Shown in pieces: positions 7,206-15,642 of a DNA stretch of 17,859 nucleotides; the stretch's first letter is position 1, and the number at the start of each line of letters is the position of its first letter. The stretch covers positions 1-17,859 of the forward strand of contig DAORRV010000077.1 in assembly GCA_035443185.1 (NCBI GenBank). The letters run 5' to 3'. The stretch is from UBA2330 sp035443185 (lineage in GTDB: Bacteria > Bacteroidota > Ignavibacteria > Tepidaquicellales > Tepidaquicellaceae). Made by a program: the position numbers and the translations under genes. The notes beneath the pieces are model-generated. The model was not told the DNA's origin and searched no databases. It saw only the letters and a list, made by a program, of their open reading frames with translations.

Positions 7206-9344
7206 TCAATAATATTTATCCCGGTTATCAACGATCTTTGCTTCTGCCTGCATTTTAGTAAGCCAGTCAGTTACCATCTGTTGTTTTTTGGATGCAAGCA
7301 TAGTATTTCGGATTTCCGGAGCTTTCAAAACATAATCCTGTTCATTGAATTCTGTAATAGAATTTAATTTTACAATTATAACTCCCTTTTGTCCCTTTAA
7401 TGGTTGCGAGATCTCACCCGGATTCATTTTAAATATTTTACTGTAGACACCGTGGTCAAGTCCGATTGTACTTTCAGGTTTTGAAACGCTGACACTATCT
7501 GAATGTCCAAAAATATATTGTGAATACTGATCTTTTAAACTCATAATATCTCCGCCTGCAATTTTACTTTCAATATCCTTTGCAATTCCAGTTAATACTA
7601 ATGCCTTTTTTTCAGTAATTACTTTTGGCTTAATTAAGGTTACTTTTACTGAATCAAAATTCTGATACCCTTCCGGCTTTTTATCGGTGATCTTATAAAT
7701 TGCATATCCTGTAAGTATTTTTACCGGCTCAGTATATTCACCTACTTTACCGTCAAAACCGAAATTCATTACTTTTTTGTTTGCTGAGCTTAATGGAATC
7801 TGTCCGTCCCTGTTAATATCCTGAGACTCTGCGATCTGAAGTTTTAATTCTTTTGCAAGAGTATCTATATTTTTTCCTTTTTCAAGTTCAGCATAAAATT
7901 CATCTGCTTTTTTCTTATTAAGCTGCTTGCTTCTACCGCTTGGTGCTACGGGTTTTGTGATCTGAGCAATTTTGAATTCTTTTTTCTCTCTGCCATTTAC
8001 TTTAATAATATGAAAACCAAACTGAGTATACACAGGTCCGACTACATCACCAACTGTTGCATTATTTGCAGCCGTTTCAAATTCCCCTACCATAGCTCCT
8101 TTTGCAAACCATCCAAGATCACCTTTGTTCTGCTTTGCGGAAGGATCGTCAGACAATTCAAATGCAAGTTCTTTTATATCCTCACCGCCTTTGACTCTAT
8201 TATAAAGATCTAATGCCTTCTGATATGCAGCAGCAGAATCAGTATCTGTCTTGATCAGAATGTGAGTTGCGTTTGTAAATATTTCTTCAGTCTCTTTTGA
8301 ATCCAACAGTTTAATGATCTGATATCCTTCTTCTGTGATCAACACTTTGGAAATGTCTCCAGGATTTGCTTTAAATAAGAATTCTGTTGCACCAGCTTTA
8401 AAGCTGTTTGCTTTTTGAAAATCACCGTTGAATGGTATTGAAGAATTTTCATTTACCAGTTTTATAAGTGATGAATCTTCAACTGTAGCTGTCTCCAGAT
8501 CCTTTTTGTATCTTTCGAGTTCTTTCATGACATTTACAGAATCTTCAGGTGTTGCCAGATCAGGGAAATTTACATACTTTAACTTCATCGATTCTTTCTG
8601 AATGAAATCAAGTTTATTCTCTTCATAATATTTCTTCATATCTTCATCTGTAACTGCAAATAAAGATGAATCCGTTACAGTATTATAATCTAGTAAAATG
8701 TAATCTATATTTGCAAATATATTATCGTCCTTATATTTCTGAAGTACGTCTCCTTCAGTTACTAAAGCTCCTTCTGAAATTATTGCCTGGAGTTTTTCCG
8801 AAAGTAAAGTCTCTCTGACATAAGTTTCTACCTGTCCCCAGAACTGAGTTGCTTCCTTTGTTTTCATTCCAAGTGCCTGCTGATAAAATCCTGCATTAAA
8901 CACACCTGTAGAATCCATGAAATTTCTTTTTATCTGCTCAGGTAATGATTCAGGACGGTTGTATATCCAGTCTAATATTTCACGGTCAGATACAGTAATT
9001 CCATATTCCTCAATTGCCTGTCTGGTGAGAGACTGGTTTACAAGACTGCTCCAGACCTGTTCTCTTATCTGCGAAATTTTTGCTTCATCAATGTCAGCAT
9101 TCGGATCCTGCTGTCTCTGCTGCTCAATTTGCTGCTGAACTATCCTCTCAAATTCCTGATACGAAATCTCATTATCATTGATCTTTCCAAAGGCTTCATT
9201 CTGTCCTCCTACTCCCATATAATTCATTCCCCATTCAAACACAATGGTAGCAAGAAATGCTATTATCAAAATAATAATGATCAACGGCATCTTGTCCCGC
9301 ATCTTGTTCATGATACCTGTATTCTGCACTTTCGGTTTAGACAT
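7206..9344 (-). CDS. ppiD: PpiD/SurA-type membrane-anchored peptidyl-prolyl isomerase (parvulin family)
   Basis: 712 residues. A short cytoplasmic N-terminus, one transmembrane helix (about 20-37) and a long periplasmic part match PpiD, the inner-membrane chaperone at the Sec exit that helps secreted and outer-membrane proteins fold. Residues about 48-190 are the SurA/PpiD-like N-terminal chaperone region. The parvulin domain is at about 355-455: HILIKTDTD, SDDPSAKQNKGDLGWF, then GFHIIKV. The parvulin end motif (PGxIS...GYxIIKL) recurs at about 318-348, 526-552 and 635-661, suggesting extra degenerate domains. Start ATG 9344 has AAGGAG 12 nt upstream. It has its own predicted promoter and ends at an intrinsic terminator. 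The downstream envelope genes fit a folding role. Whether it is a true PpiD orthologue or a related PPIase is not settled; the class is secure. Confidence 0.9.
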   Translation of the reverse strand: MSKPKVQNTGIMNKMRDKMPLIIIILIIAFLATIVFEWGMNYMGVGGQNEAFGKINDNEISYQEFERIVQQQIEQQRQQDPNADIDEAKISQIREQVWSSLVNQSLTRQAIEEYGITVSDREILDWIYNRPESLPEQIKRNFMDSTGVFNAGFYQQALGMKTKEATQFWGQVETYVRETLLSEKLQAIISEGALVTEGDVLQKYKDDNIFANIDYILLDYNTVTDSSLFAVTDEDMKKYYEENKLDFIQKESMKLKYVNFPDLATPEDSVNVMKELERYKKDLETATVEDSSLIKLVNENSSIPFNGDFQKANSFKAGATEFLFKANPGDISKVLITEEGYQIIKLLDSKETEEIFTNATHILIKTDTDSAAAYQKALDLYNRVKGGEDIKELAFELSDDPSAKQNKGDLGWFAKGAMVGEFETAANNATVGDVVGPVYTQFGFHIIKVNGREKKEFKIAQITKPVAPSGRSKQLNKKKADEFYAELEKGKNIDTLAKELKLQIAESQDINRDGQIPLSSANKKVMNFGFDGKVGEYTEPVKILTGYAIYKITDKKPEGYQNFDSVKVTLIKPKVITEKKALVLTGIAKDIESKIAGGDIMSLKDQYSQYIFGHSDSVSVSKPESTIGLDHGVYSKIFKMNPGEISQPLKGQKGVIIVKLNSITEFNEQDYVLKAPEIRNTMLASKKQQMVTDWLTKMQAEAKIVDNRDKYY

Positions 9345-9356
9345 TAATTAAAAAAG

Positions 9357-9362
9357 CTCCTT
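9357..9362 (-). promoter_or_regulatory. Shine-Dalgarno sequence of the PpiD-like gene
   Basis: AAGGAG on the minus strand lies 12 nt before ATG 9344. The spacing is longer than usual. It is the only clear Shine-Dalgarno I saw before a gene here. It sits between two copies of TTTTTTAATTAAT, the second of which runs into the ATG. Confidence 0.5.
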
Positions 9363-9397
9363 AATATATTAATTAAAAAAATGGTTTTGTGAAACAG

Positions 9398-9428
9398 TAA
9401 AACTAATTTTTTTGCTTTGTAAAAGCAA
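9398..9428 (-). promoter_or_regulatory. Predicted promoter for the PpiD-like gene
   Basis: Minus strand TTG (9426-9428), a 20-nt spacer, then TAGTTTTA (9405-9398) fits -33/-7 with the final base changed to A. A 7-bp inverted repeat (TTGCTTT 9412-9418 with AAAGCAA 9422-9428) covers the spacer and the TTG, and could be a protein site. The leader would be about 45 nt. Confidence 0.4.
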
Positions 9429-9451
9429 TGAATTTATAATAGCGATTGGCA

Positions 9452-9497
9452 GGAATATAACATTTGTTTTACTTATCAATATTCCATACAATGTTAT
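9452..9497 (-). other. Two mutually exclusive helices in the meaB 3' region
   Basis: ATAACATT (9457-9464) is complementary to AATGTTAT (9490-9497), and GGAATAT (9452-9458) to ATATTCC (9479-9485). The two pairings interleave and share bases, so they are alternatives or a pseudoknot. They lie about 20-65 nt after the meaB stop and upstream of the predicted PpiD promoter. No T-run follows. All arms are AT-rich, so significance is uncertain. Confidence 0.3.
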
Positions 9498-9515
9498 TCA
9501 ATTTCAGACAAAATA

Positions 9516-10466
9516 TTACTTTTTATCCAGCATCCCTTCTACAAAAGTGTAAGGGTCAGTCTTTTTTTCTGAGATCAGTTCAAGATTATCATTAAGATAC
9601 TTTTTCTTGTCCTCTCCCCAAAAGCTTACTGTCAGCTTGTTTGTAAGTAGTTCAGTAATTTTTTTCTTAAGTTGTTGCTGTCTTTTTGTTTTTAAATATC
9701 CTGACTTCATAAGGTGTGATTTATGTTCAAGTATTTTTTCAAACAACTCTTCGATACCTATATTCTTACTGGCGGTACTTTTTAAAACATCTATTATCCA
9801 GTTATCCGGTGTAGGTGGTTTCAGATGAATGATGTTTTTAATTGTTGCCGCGACTGCATCTGCTCCATCTCTGTCAGATTTATTTAATACAAAGATGTCT
9901 GCTATTTCCATTAGACCTGCTTTCATTGCCTGAACAGAATCACCCGACTCAGGAACAAGTATAACCAAAGTAGTATCTGCAGTCTGAGCAATATCAAGTT
10001 CTGATTGACCTACTCCGACAGTTTCAATAATTATAAAATCTTTTCCCGATGCATCAAGTACATCACAAGCTTCCACTACATTTTTACATAATCCGCCGAG
10101 ACTTCCTCTCGTTGCCATCGATCTGATAAATACATTTTCCAGAAGTCCGGAGTCCTGCATTCTGATCCTGTCACCAAGCAATGCACCGCCGGTAAACGGG
10201 CTTGTAGGATCGACAGCTATTACGCCTGTTTTCAATCCCTTTTCATTCATCAGCTTTAAAAGACCATTTGTTACTGTAGATTTTCCTGCGCCTGGAGGTC
10301 CCGTAATTCCGATCCTGTGAGCTTTGCCGGTAAACTTATACAAACCTTTTAATAATTTTTCATTGCCTTCTGATTCATTTTCAATGATCGTTAGTGCTTT
10401 CGCTATAGATCTTTTGTCTGAAGCTCTGATCTTATCTACTAAATTATTTAGGAATTCGTCTGTCAT
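9516..10466 (-). CDS. meaB: MeaB/ArgK-family G3E GTPase (methylmalonyl-CoA mutase chaperone)
   Basis: Cytoplasmic GTPase that protects B12-dependent acyl-CoA mutases and gates cofactor loading. Motifs are Walker A GPPGAGKST (56-64), the AVDPTSPFTGGALLGDR segment (84-100), the switch ETVGVGQSE (148-156) and the base-specificity motif NKSD (195-198). Length 316 is normal for the family, and the C-terminal helical dimerisation region is present. ATG 10466. No methylmalonyl-CoA mutase subunit is in the window, so the partner must be encoded elsewhere. galE ends 150 bp upstream on the same strand. That gap holds a TTGACA (10561-10566) without a convincing partner box and no TTG-N20-TAnnTT match, so I cannot say whether meaB has its own promoter. 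Confidence 0.95.
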   Translation of the reverse strand: MTDEFLNNLVDKIRASDKRSIAKALTIIENESEGNEKLLKGLYKFTGKAHRIGITGPPGAGKSTVTNGLLKLMNEKGLKTGVIAVDPTSPFTGGALLGDRIRMQDSGLLENVFIRSMATRGSLGGLCKNVVEACDVLDASGKDFIIIETVGVGQSELDIAQTADTTLVILVPESGDSVQAMKAGLMEIADIFVLNKSDRDGADAVAATIKNIIHLKPPTPDNWIIDVLKSTASKNIGIEELFEKILEHKSHLMKSGYLKTKRQQQLKKKITELLTNKLTVSFWGEDKKKYLNDNLELISEKKTDPYTFVEGMLDKK

Positions 10467-10616
10467 AATCTTATTGTAATTTCTATTCCGGAATTGTGCC
10501 CGTTTCCATACTCTGTTTGGAAATGTAATTTCAAAACGAAACTCCGATTCGTTATAGTTCTGTCAAAAGCAATCCGCATATAATTTTAAAATGCGTAAAT
10601 TTTATTATTAAAAAAA

Positions 10617-11633
10617 TTAATCTTTGCCGATTCTTTTCTGCCAGTTCCATGAAGTCAGCATCATATCATCCAGGTCTCTCTCAGCTTTCCACCCTAGAAC
10701 TTCATTTGCTTTTTTAGTGTCGGAAAAAATACTTACAACATCTCCACCTCTTCTTGGACCGATCTTATAATTTAATTTCAATCCTGTTACATTTTCAAAA
10801 GAATTAATAACTTCAAGCACACTGTTGCCATTTCCTGTACCAAGATTGAAAACCTCAATCTGAGTTTCGGCTTTTTTATCTTCCATTCTTTTCAATGCAA
10901 GTACATGTGCTTTCGCCAGATCTACTACATGAATATAATCTCTTATGTTTGTACCATCAGGCGTATCATAATCATTCCCGTTGACAGTGAGCATTTCTCT
11001 TTTGCCTATTGCAGTCTGAGTGATATAAGGTACTAGATTATTTGGAATACCGATTGGTAGCTCACCAATAAGTGAAGTATCATGAGCACCGGTCGGATTA
11101 AAATATCTTAATACTATAGAATTTAATTCTGAAATTTTCGAAATATCAAACAACATCTGCTCGCCAATCTGTTTTGTAAATCCGTATGGTGACTCAGCTT
11201 TTTTGACAGGTGAATTTTCTGTAACAGGTAATTTGTCCGCTTCACCATATACTGTGCATGAAGATGAATAGACAAATTTATTTATACTATTTTTTTGGAT
11301 CTCCTGTAAAAGATTTACCATACCTGTCACATTATTGTGATAATACATCAGTGGATCATTTACGGATTCACCAACTGCCTTGAATGCAGCAAAATGAATT
11401 ACAGCTGTTATATCTTTTTGATCAGCAAAAAATTCTTCAAGAGCTTTTCTGTCACAAAGATCTATTTTGTGAAAATAAGGTTTCACACCTGAAATTTTTT
11501 CGATGTTATTTACAACATCAGCAGATGAATTTGATAGGTTATCTATAATTAAAACTTCATAGCCTTCGTTCTGAAGTTCAACGACAGTATGTGATCCAAT
11601 ATATCCCGTACCACCTGTTACTAAAATTTTCAT
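10617..11633 (-). CDS. galE: UDP-glucose 4-epimerase
   Basis: Interconverts UDP-glucose and UDP-galactose using bound NAD, supplying galactose units for surface glycans and the Leloir pathway; cytoplasmic extended SDR enzyme. Visible are the NAD-binding GGTGYIG (7-13), the acidic Asp31 ending strand 2, the catalytic Ser/Thr region SSSCTVYG (123-130) and the Y150-x-x-x-K154 pair (YGFTK). RYFNPTGAH (176-184), DGTNIRDYIHVVDLA (226-240) and RRGGDV (294-299) are GalE-specific and argue against other epimerases. Length 338 matches E. coli GalE. ATG 11633 lies 15 bp after the purD stop, so the two are almost certainly co-transcribed. A 16-bp A/T palindrome overlaps the start codon. A T-run follows the stop, but without a GC hairpin. 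Confidence 0.97.
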   Translation of the reverse strand: MKILVTGGTGYIGSHTVVELQNEGYEVLIIDNLSNSSADVVNNIEKISGVKPYFHKIDLCDRKALEEFFADQKDITAVIHFAAFKAVGESVNDPLMYYHNNVTGMVNLLQEIQKNSINKFVYSSSCTVYGEADKLPVTENSPVKKAESPYGFTKQIGEQMLFDISKISELNSIVLRYFNPTGAHDTSLIGELPIGIPNNLVPYITQTAIGKREMLTVNGNDYDTPDGTNIRDYIHVVDLAKAHVLALKRMEDKKAETQIEVFNLGTGNGNSVLEVINSFENVTGLKLNYKIGPRRGGDVVSIFSDTKKANEVLGWKAERDLDDMMLTSWNWQKRIGKD

Positions 11634-11647
11634 ATTTTTAAAAATAT
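11632..11647. repeat. 16-bp A/T palindrome overlapping the galE start codon
   Basis: ATATTTTTAAAAATAT is a perfect palindrome whose last two minus-strand bases are the A and T of the galE ATG. It fills the purD-galE gap. It could fold weakly and affect galE initiation; given the composition it may be incidental. Confidence 0.3.
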
Positions 11648-11648
11648 T

Positions 11649-12938
11649 TTATAATTGTTTAAAGCCGATATCTTTTCTGTAATACTTATTTTCAAATTCT
11701 ATAAGTTCAGCATTTCTGTAAGCTTTTTCTTTTGCATCAGATAAAGAACTTTGAGAAATTCCTACCACTGATAAAACTCTTCCGCCGTTTGTCAATACTG
11801 ATCTGCCGTCTGATGAAATTGCAGTGCCTGACTGAAATACAATACAATCGTCATTAGAAATTTCCATACCTGAAATTAAATTTCCTTTTTCAAATTTATC
11901 CGGATACCCTTTAGATGCAAGCACCACGCAGCAGGCATATTCATCTTTTATTTTCAGATCATATTCAGAAATTTTATTGTCTGACGATGCAAACATAAGT
12001 TCAAGAAAATCTGATTCTATCAAAGGAAGTACAGCCTGTGTTTCAGGGTCACCGAATCTGCAGTTGAATTCTATCACAAATGGTTCATCATTCACTATCA
12101 TAAGTCCGCAGTAAAGACAACCTTTAAATTCTCTGCCTGTATTTTTCATTTCCATTAATACAGGTTTAATGATCTTTGAGTTTATTTTTCTGATCATTTC
12201 ATCAGACATAAATTTTTTGACCGGCGCTACAGCTCCCATTCCTCCTGTATTTTTTCCTGTTTCTCCTTCGGAAATTTTTTTATGGTCCTGAGAAAAAGGA
12301 AGCAGTACATAGTCTGTCCCGTCAGTAATTGCAAAGACAGATACTTCTTCTCCATTCAGAAATTCCTCTGCAATAAATTTTCTTCCGGCACTACCAAATG
12401 TATTTCCACCGGTAAAATCTTTTACAGTTTCCATTGCCCTTGAAAAATCTTCAGCAATGATAACGCCTTTACCGGCAGCAAGTCCGTCCGCTTTTATTAC
12501 TACAGGATATTTACAATTTTTAAAATAATCTTCAGAGGTATTAATATTACTTTCATCAAATGATCTGAATTCAGCAGTCGGTACTCCTGAATTTTTCATT
12601 AATTCTTTTGAAAAAATTTTACTCGATTCTATTTCAGCCGCAGCTTTTGAAGGACCGAAGATCCTGAGTCCTTTGGATTGAAACAGGTCTGTGATACCTA
12701 TTGATAAAGGTGTTTCCGAACCGGCAATCGTCAGATCAATATTTTCTCTTAATGCAAAATCTGAAAGTGAATTAATGTCAGTAGGTTCCACATAAATACT
12801 CTCCGCATATTTCACAGAACCCGGATTTCCTTTTGTTATAAATATTTTTCCTGAATTATTTTTAAATGAGTCAGAATTGTAAACAGCATATGCAAGAGCA
12901 TTTTCCCTGCCTCCGTTTCCGACTATTAAAATTTTCAA
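11649..12938 (-). CDS. purD: Phosphoribosylamine--glycine ligase (GAR synthetase), TTG start
   Basis: Second step of de novo purine synthesis: ATP-dependent joining of glycine to 5-phosphoribosylamine; cytoplasmic ATP-grasp enzyme. MKILIVGNGGREN (1-13) is the family N-terminus, with Asn where His is usual in GGREH. ADGLAAGKGV (150-159), TGGMGA (231-236) and RFGDPETQ (294-301) are signature segments, and RKDIG (421-425) is the usual end. Length 429 is normal. The start is TTG at 12938: the reading frame has a stop at 12975-12977 and no ATG between that stop and the TTG, and the TTG gives exactly the expected N-terminus. No other purine gene is nearby; it sits between a glycosyltransferase and galE. 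Confidence 0.96.
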   Translation of the reverse strand: MKILIVGNGGRENALAYAVYNSDSFKNNSGKIFITKGNPGSVKYAESIYVEPTDINSLSDFALRENIDLTIAGSETPLSIGITDLFQSKGLRIFGPSKAAAEIESSKIFSKELMKNSGVPTAEFRSFDESNINTSEDYFKNCKYPVVIKADGLAAGKGVIIAEDFSRAMETVKDFTGGNTFGSAGRKFIAEEFLNGEEVSVFAITDGTDYVLLPFSQDHKKISEGETGKNTGGMGAVAPVKKFMSDEMIRKINSKIIKPVLMEMKNTGREFKGCLYCGLMIVNDEPFVIEFNCRFGDPETQAVLPLIESDFLELMFASSDNKISEYDLKIKDEYACCVVLASKGYPDKFEKGNLISGMEISNDDCIVFQSGTAISSDGRSVLTNGGRVLSVVGISQSSLSDAKEKAYRNAELIEFENKYYRKDIGFKQL

Positions 12939-13033
12939 TTGAATTAAATCAGGTTTATAATTACGGGGATAAGTTTATTCTTAATTTTCGACAGATCCTA
13001 AAATTTAAAACATGAAAAATGTGCAAAAAATCT

Positions 13034-14308
13034 TTACTCTATATCTACCAACAGATTGAATTCTTTAGCCAGCTCATAGGTCAGTGTTTTTCTGTCGTAC
13101 AGTTCCACCACCTCTTCATTTGCAACAGGCATCTGATTATTTTTATAAAGTCCATAATATTCATGAAAAATTTTCATTAGGTCTTCCGGATTTTCTTCAG
13201 CAAAACGTATAGCATTATATTTCTCGAGCATCTTTTTTGTGACACCTTCCGGAATGCATGCAATTATATTTTTTCTGCTGCCAATGTATTCTCCGATCTT
13301 TCCGGGCATCGCTGCGTCATCATTTTCACCTCTGCTGATCATAAAGAAAAGTACGTCCGAGGCAAGCAGATATTTTACACATTCAATATGTTCGATGTAA
13401 CCAAGTAAATTTATTGACTTCCCCAGATTGTAACTTTCGATCAATGCAGTATTTTCCTTTGACATAGCACCAATAAAACAAAATTCAACTTCTGATTTCA
13501 GTTCAGGAAATTTTATAAAAAATTTATTTATAGCTTCGAGATAATACTTCGGATTCCTTGTATAAAAACTCCCTGAATAAGTGATCCTCATTTTATTGGT
13601 AATGGGCAATTCACCCTGAGCAGCATTTTCAAAATCCTCAGTATCAAATCCATGCGGGATTATCTTTACATCATTGTATTCAATATTTCCATATCTGGAA
13701 ATGACAAGCTCTTTTACTCTCCTGTTAGTTGTAATAATTTTATTCGCATCCTTTAAAACATTCTTCTCAAGTTTCATATTTGACATCTTGTGAAAAGGAG
13801 TTGCATAATAATTCAATACCGGACTGTCCACCCATGCATCTCTGTAATCAATAACCAACGGCACTTTGAATTTTTTCTTCACATCCTGTCCGACAAGAAA
13901 ATCTGTATAAGGCGGAGCTGTAGCAAAGATCACATCAAAACCGCCATATTTTTCCCAGACATCTACAGCTTTCTTGAATGCTTTATTTCTCCAGTATTTT
14001 TTATTATCAGGAATCAGAAAAAACTGACCGGTTCTGCTGCGGACTTTTCTCAGACGTTCATTCGGATTTTTAATAATAATATCTTTTACATTTTTTATGT
14101 CTTCACCGGTTCTTTCAATCTTGATGCCGCAATCAATAGCTTCTTTTAAAAGACTTTCATCCACTGCAAAATATTTTTTCGGACTGTCAGTTAATACTAC
14201 AGGATCCCATCCGTAATCTTTTAGATACTTTGCAAATTTCAATGTCCGCTGTACACCGCCCATTCCCATTGGCGGGAAATAGTATGATATTATTAAAACT
14301 TTATTCAA
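13034..14308 (-). CDS. Family 4-like glycosyltransferase (GT-B), TTG start
   Basis: 424 residues. Transfers a sugar from an activated donor to a growing surface glycan; acceptor and donor cannot be told from sequence. KVLIISYYFPPMGMGGVQRT (3-22) is the Gly-rich N-terminal acceptor-side loop typical of GT4, followed by KFAKYL. The mid-protein IDYRDAWVDSP and KIIPHGFD segments, and the C-terminal domain with SGSFYTRNPKYYLEA and PGKIGEYIGS, fit the two Rossmann halves of GT-B. No signal peptide or transmembrane helix, so it acts in the cytoplasm or at the inner-membrane face. The start is TTG 14308: an in-frame stop lies 9 nt upstream (14318-14320), and the next ATG (residue 12) would delete the conserved first strand. 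It follows the peptidase by 69 bp in a likely operon, with galE downstream as a possible source of UDP-galactose. Confidence 0.9.
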   Translation of the reverse strand: MNKVLIISYYFPPMGMGGVQRTLKFAKYLKDYGWDPVVLTDSPKKYFAVDESLLKEAIDCGIKIERTGEDIKNVKDIIIKNPNERLRKVRSRTGQFFLIPDNKKYWRNKAFKKAVDVWEKYGGFDVIFATAPPYTDFLVGQDVKKKFKVPLVIDYRDAWVDSPVLNYYATPFHKMSNMKLEKNVLKDANKIITTNRRVKELVISRYGNIEYNDVKIIPHGFDTEDFENAAQGELPITNKMRITYSGSFYTRNPKYYLEAINKFFIKFPELKSEVEFCFIGAMSKENTALIESYNLGKSINLLGYIEHIECVKYLLASDVLFFMISRGENDDAAMPGKIGEYIGSRKNIIACIPEGVTKKMLEKYNAIRFAEENPEDLMKIFHEYYGLYKNNQMPVANEEVVELYDRKTLTYELAKEFNLLVDIE

Positions 14309-14337
14309 ATATTCTTTTTATATATCAAATCTTTTAT

Positions 14338-14356
14338 AATAAAATGAAATTACTTT
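14338..14356 (+). repeat. 19-bp exact repeat, copy A (matches the ABC gene start)
   Basis: AATAAAATGAAATTACTTT in the 69-bp gap between the M24 peptidase and glycosyltransferase genes is identical to 15682-15700, which spans the ABC exporter's start codon. Read on the plus strand it opens a 14-codon frame beginning MKLL and then stopping. It may be a remnant duplication or chance in AT-rich DNA. Confidence 0.4.
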
Positions 14357-14377
14357 TTAAAATAACTCATATTAAAT

Positions 14378-15445
14378 CTATATTGTGATCAGCTCTTTTG
14401 ATGAACTGTTCAAAATTTCACATCCGTCTTCTGTAACAATCACATCATCTTCTATCCTGACTCCGCACAGCCCTTCCACATAAATACCCGGCTCTATTGT
14501 GATAATATTATTTTTTTCAAGAATGTAATCTGTCCTCTGATTCAATGAAGGTCTTTCATGAATATCATATCCAAGTCCGTGACCGAGTCCGTGACCAAAA
14601 TTCTCGCCAAATCCGTTTTCAGTTATAAAATCCCTTGCGGCTGCATCGACTTCTTTTACACTGACGCCTGCCTTTACTTTATCAAGTGCTTTAAGCTGTG
14701 CCTCTTTAACAATGCTGTAGATCTTATGACATTCTTCACTTATCTCACCTATTGCAATTGTCCGTGTCATATCTGATTTCATACCTTCGACTGTACATCC
14801 AAAATCTAACTTTAGTAATTCACCATTCTCGATTTTTTTATCTGTCGGTCTCGCATGAGGAAAAGCACTTCTCACGCCAGATGCAACTATAGGCTCAAAT
14901 GAATCCGAATCAGCTCCGTAGATTTTATGAAGAAAAGAAATTTCAGCAGAGACTTCACGTTCTGTCATACCGGGTCTAATGATATTAAGAAGTTCAGTAA
15001 ATGTATCATCAGTTATCTTTACAGCTTTTTTGGTTAGCTCAATTTCCTTTTCATTTTTTTGAGAGACAATATTTTCGATCAGTGAATCTGCAGGAATAAA
15101 TTCAAGTCCATAAAATTCATTTTTGAGATTCTGATAATCATTATATGTAAGTATGTTTGATTCAAACCCAATTTTCTTTAGTCCATTCTTTTCAGAAAGT
15201 TCTTTCAGAAAACCCATCGAATTCTGTGTATATATTATCACATCGAATTCTTTATAAACTTCTTTTGAAGATTGAGTCTTATATCTAAAATCCGAAATAA
15301 AATAATTTTTATCCTTAGTCAGAAGTATATTGGCAGCACTTCCGGAAAAACCTGAAATGTATCTGATATTAGGAAGACTTTTTACAAGAAATGAATCCAC
15401 TCCAAGCGGCTCAAACCTGTCCCTGATTTTCTCTAATCGAGTCAT
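14378..15445 (-). CDS. M24-family Xaa-Pro aminopeptidase/dipeptidase
   Basis: Cytoplasmic metallopeptidase that removes N-terminal residues before proline (aminopeptidase P-like) or splits Xaa-Pro dipeptides. At 355 residues it has the creatinase-type N-terminal domain (about 1-130, with YISGFSGSAA at 29-38) and the pita-bread catalytic domain. The dinuclear metal ligands are all visible: Asp214 (LDFG), Asp225 (SDMTR), His289 (GHGLGHGLG), Glu318 (TIEPG) and Glu332 (RIEDD). His296 in DIHERP is a conserved catalytic-site residue. Length and layout suit the short YpdF/PepQ-like group, so I give no symbol. ATG 15445 lies about 17 nt after the predicted transcription start. It leads the probable peptidase-GT4-purD-galE run and is divergent from the ABC exporter. 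Confidence 0.93.
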   Translation of the reverse strand: MTRLEKIRDRFEPLGVDSFLVKSLPNIRYISGFSGSAANILLTKDKNYFISDFRYKTQSSKEVYKEFDVIIYTQNSMGFLKELSEKNGLKKIGFESNILTYNDYQNLKNEFYGLEFIPADSLIENIVSQKNEKEIELTKKAVKITDDTFTELLNIIRPGMTEREVSAEISFLHKIYGADSDSFEPIVASGVRSAFPHARPTDKKIENGELLKLDFGCTVEGMKSDMTRTIAIGEISEECHKIYSIVKEAQLKALDKVKAGVSVKEVDAAARDFITENGFGENFGHGLGHGLGYDIHERPSLNQRTDYILEKNNIITIEPGIYVEGLCGVRIEDDVIVTEDGCEILNSSSKELITI

Positions 15446-15468
15446 TTATTAATTTTTTACAATAACTT

Positions 15469-15499
15469 CAAAAATACTCATTCATGCAGGTAATATCAA
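15469..15499 (-). promoter_or_regulatory. Predicted promoter for the M24 peptidase operon (full consensus -7)
   Basis: Minus strand TTG (15497-15499), a 20-nt spacer, then TATTTTTG (15476-15469) is an exact match to the Bacteroidota -33 TTG / -7 TAnnTTTG pattern. It is the best promoter match in the window. The start would be near 15462, giving a leader of about 17 nt. Confidence 0.6.
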
Positions 15500-15642
15500 T
15501 GAATGTTTTGGTGCTAAAACACTTGCAAATTATATGATAAAACTTTCTTATCTGATTCAGTCTTTAAGATATTCAAGGTTCTTGCTGCATTTCAATATTG
15601 CTCACTAACATAAACTCAATTTATTTCCTCCAATCTTTAACA

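Noticed and set aside
9412..9428. Hairpin TTGCTTT/AAAGCAA as a terminator of meaB
   Set aside because: On the minus strand it is followed by A residues, not T, so it cannot be an intrinsic terminator in that direction.
10561..10566. TTGACA upstream of meaB as a sigma-70 -35 box
   Set aside because: No acceptable -10 element at 16-18 nt and no TAnnTT-type box at 19-21 nt downstream.
10590..10620. T-run after galE as an intrinsic terminator
   Set aside because: Only a 4-bp possible stem precedes it. The CGCAT/ATGCG pairing nearby comes after the T-run, so the order is wrong for a terminator.
12947..12996. purD-proximal box (TTG-N18-AATTTTAG on the minus strand, near 12985-13015) as a promoter
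   Set aside because: The spacer is shorter than at the other five sites and the first base of the -7 box is wrong; too weak to annotate.
15484..15537. Short plus-strand frame (17 codons) in the divergent promoter region
   Set aside because: Too short, no ribosome site, no recognisable product, and it overlaps the peptidase promoter.
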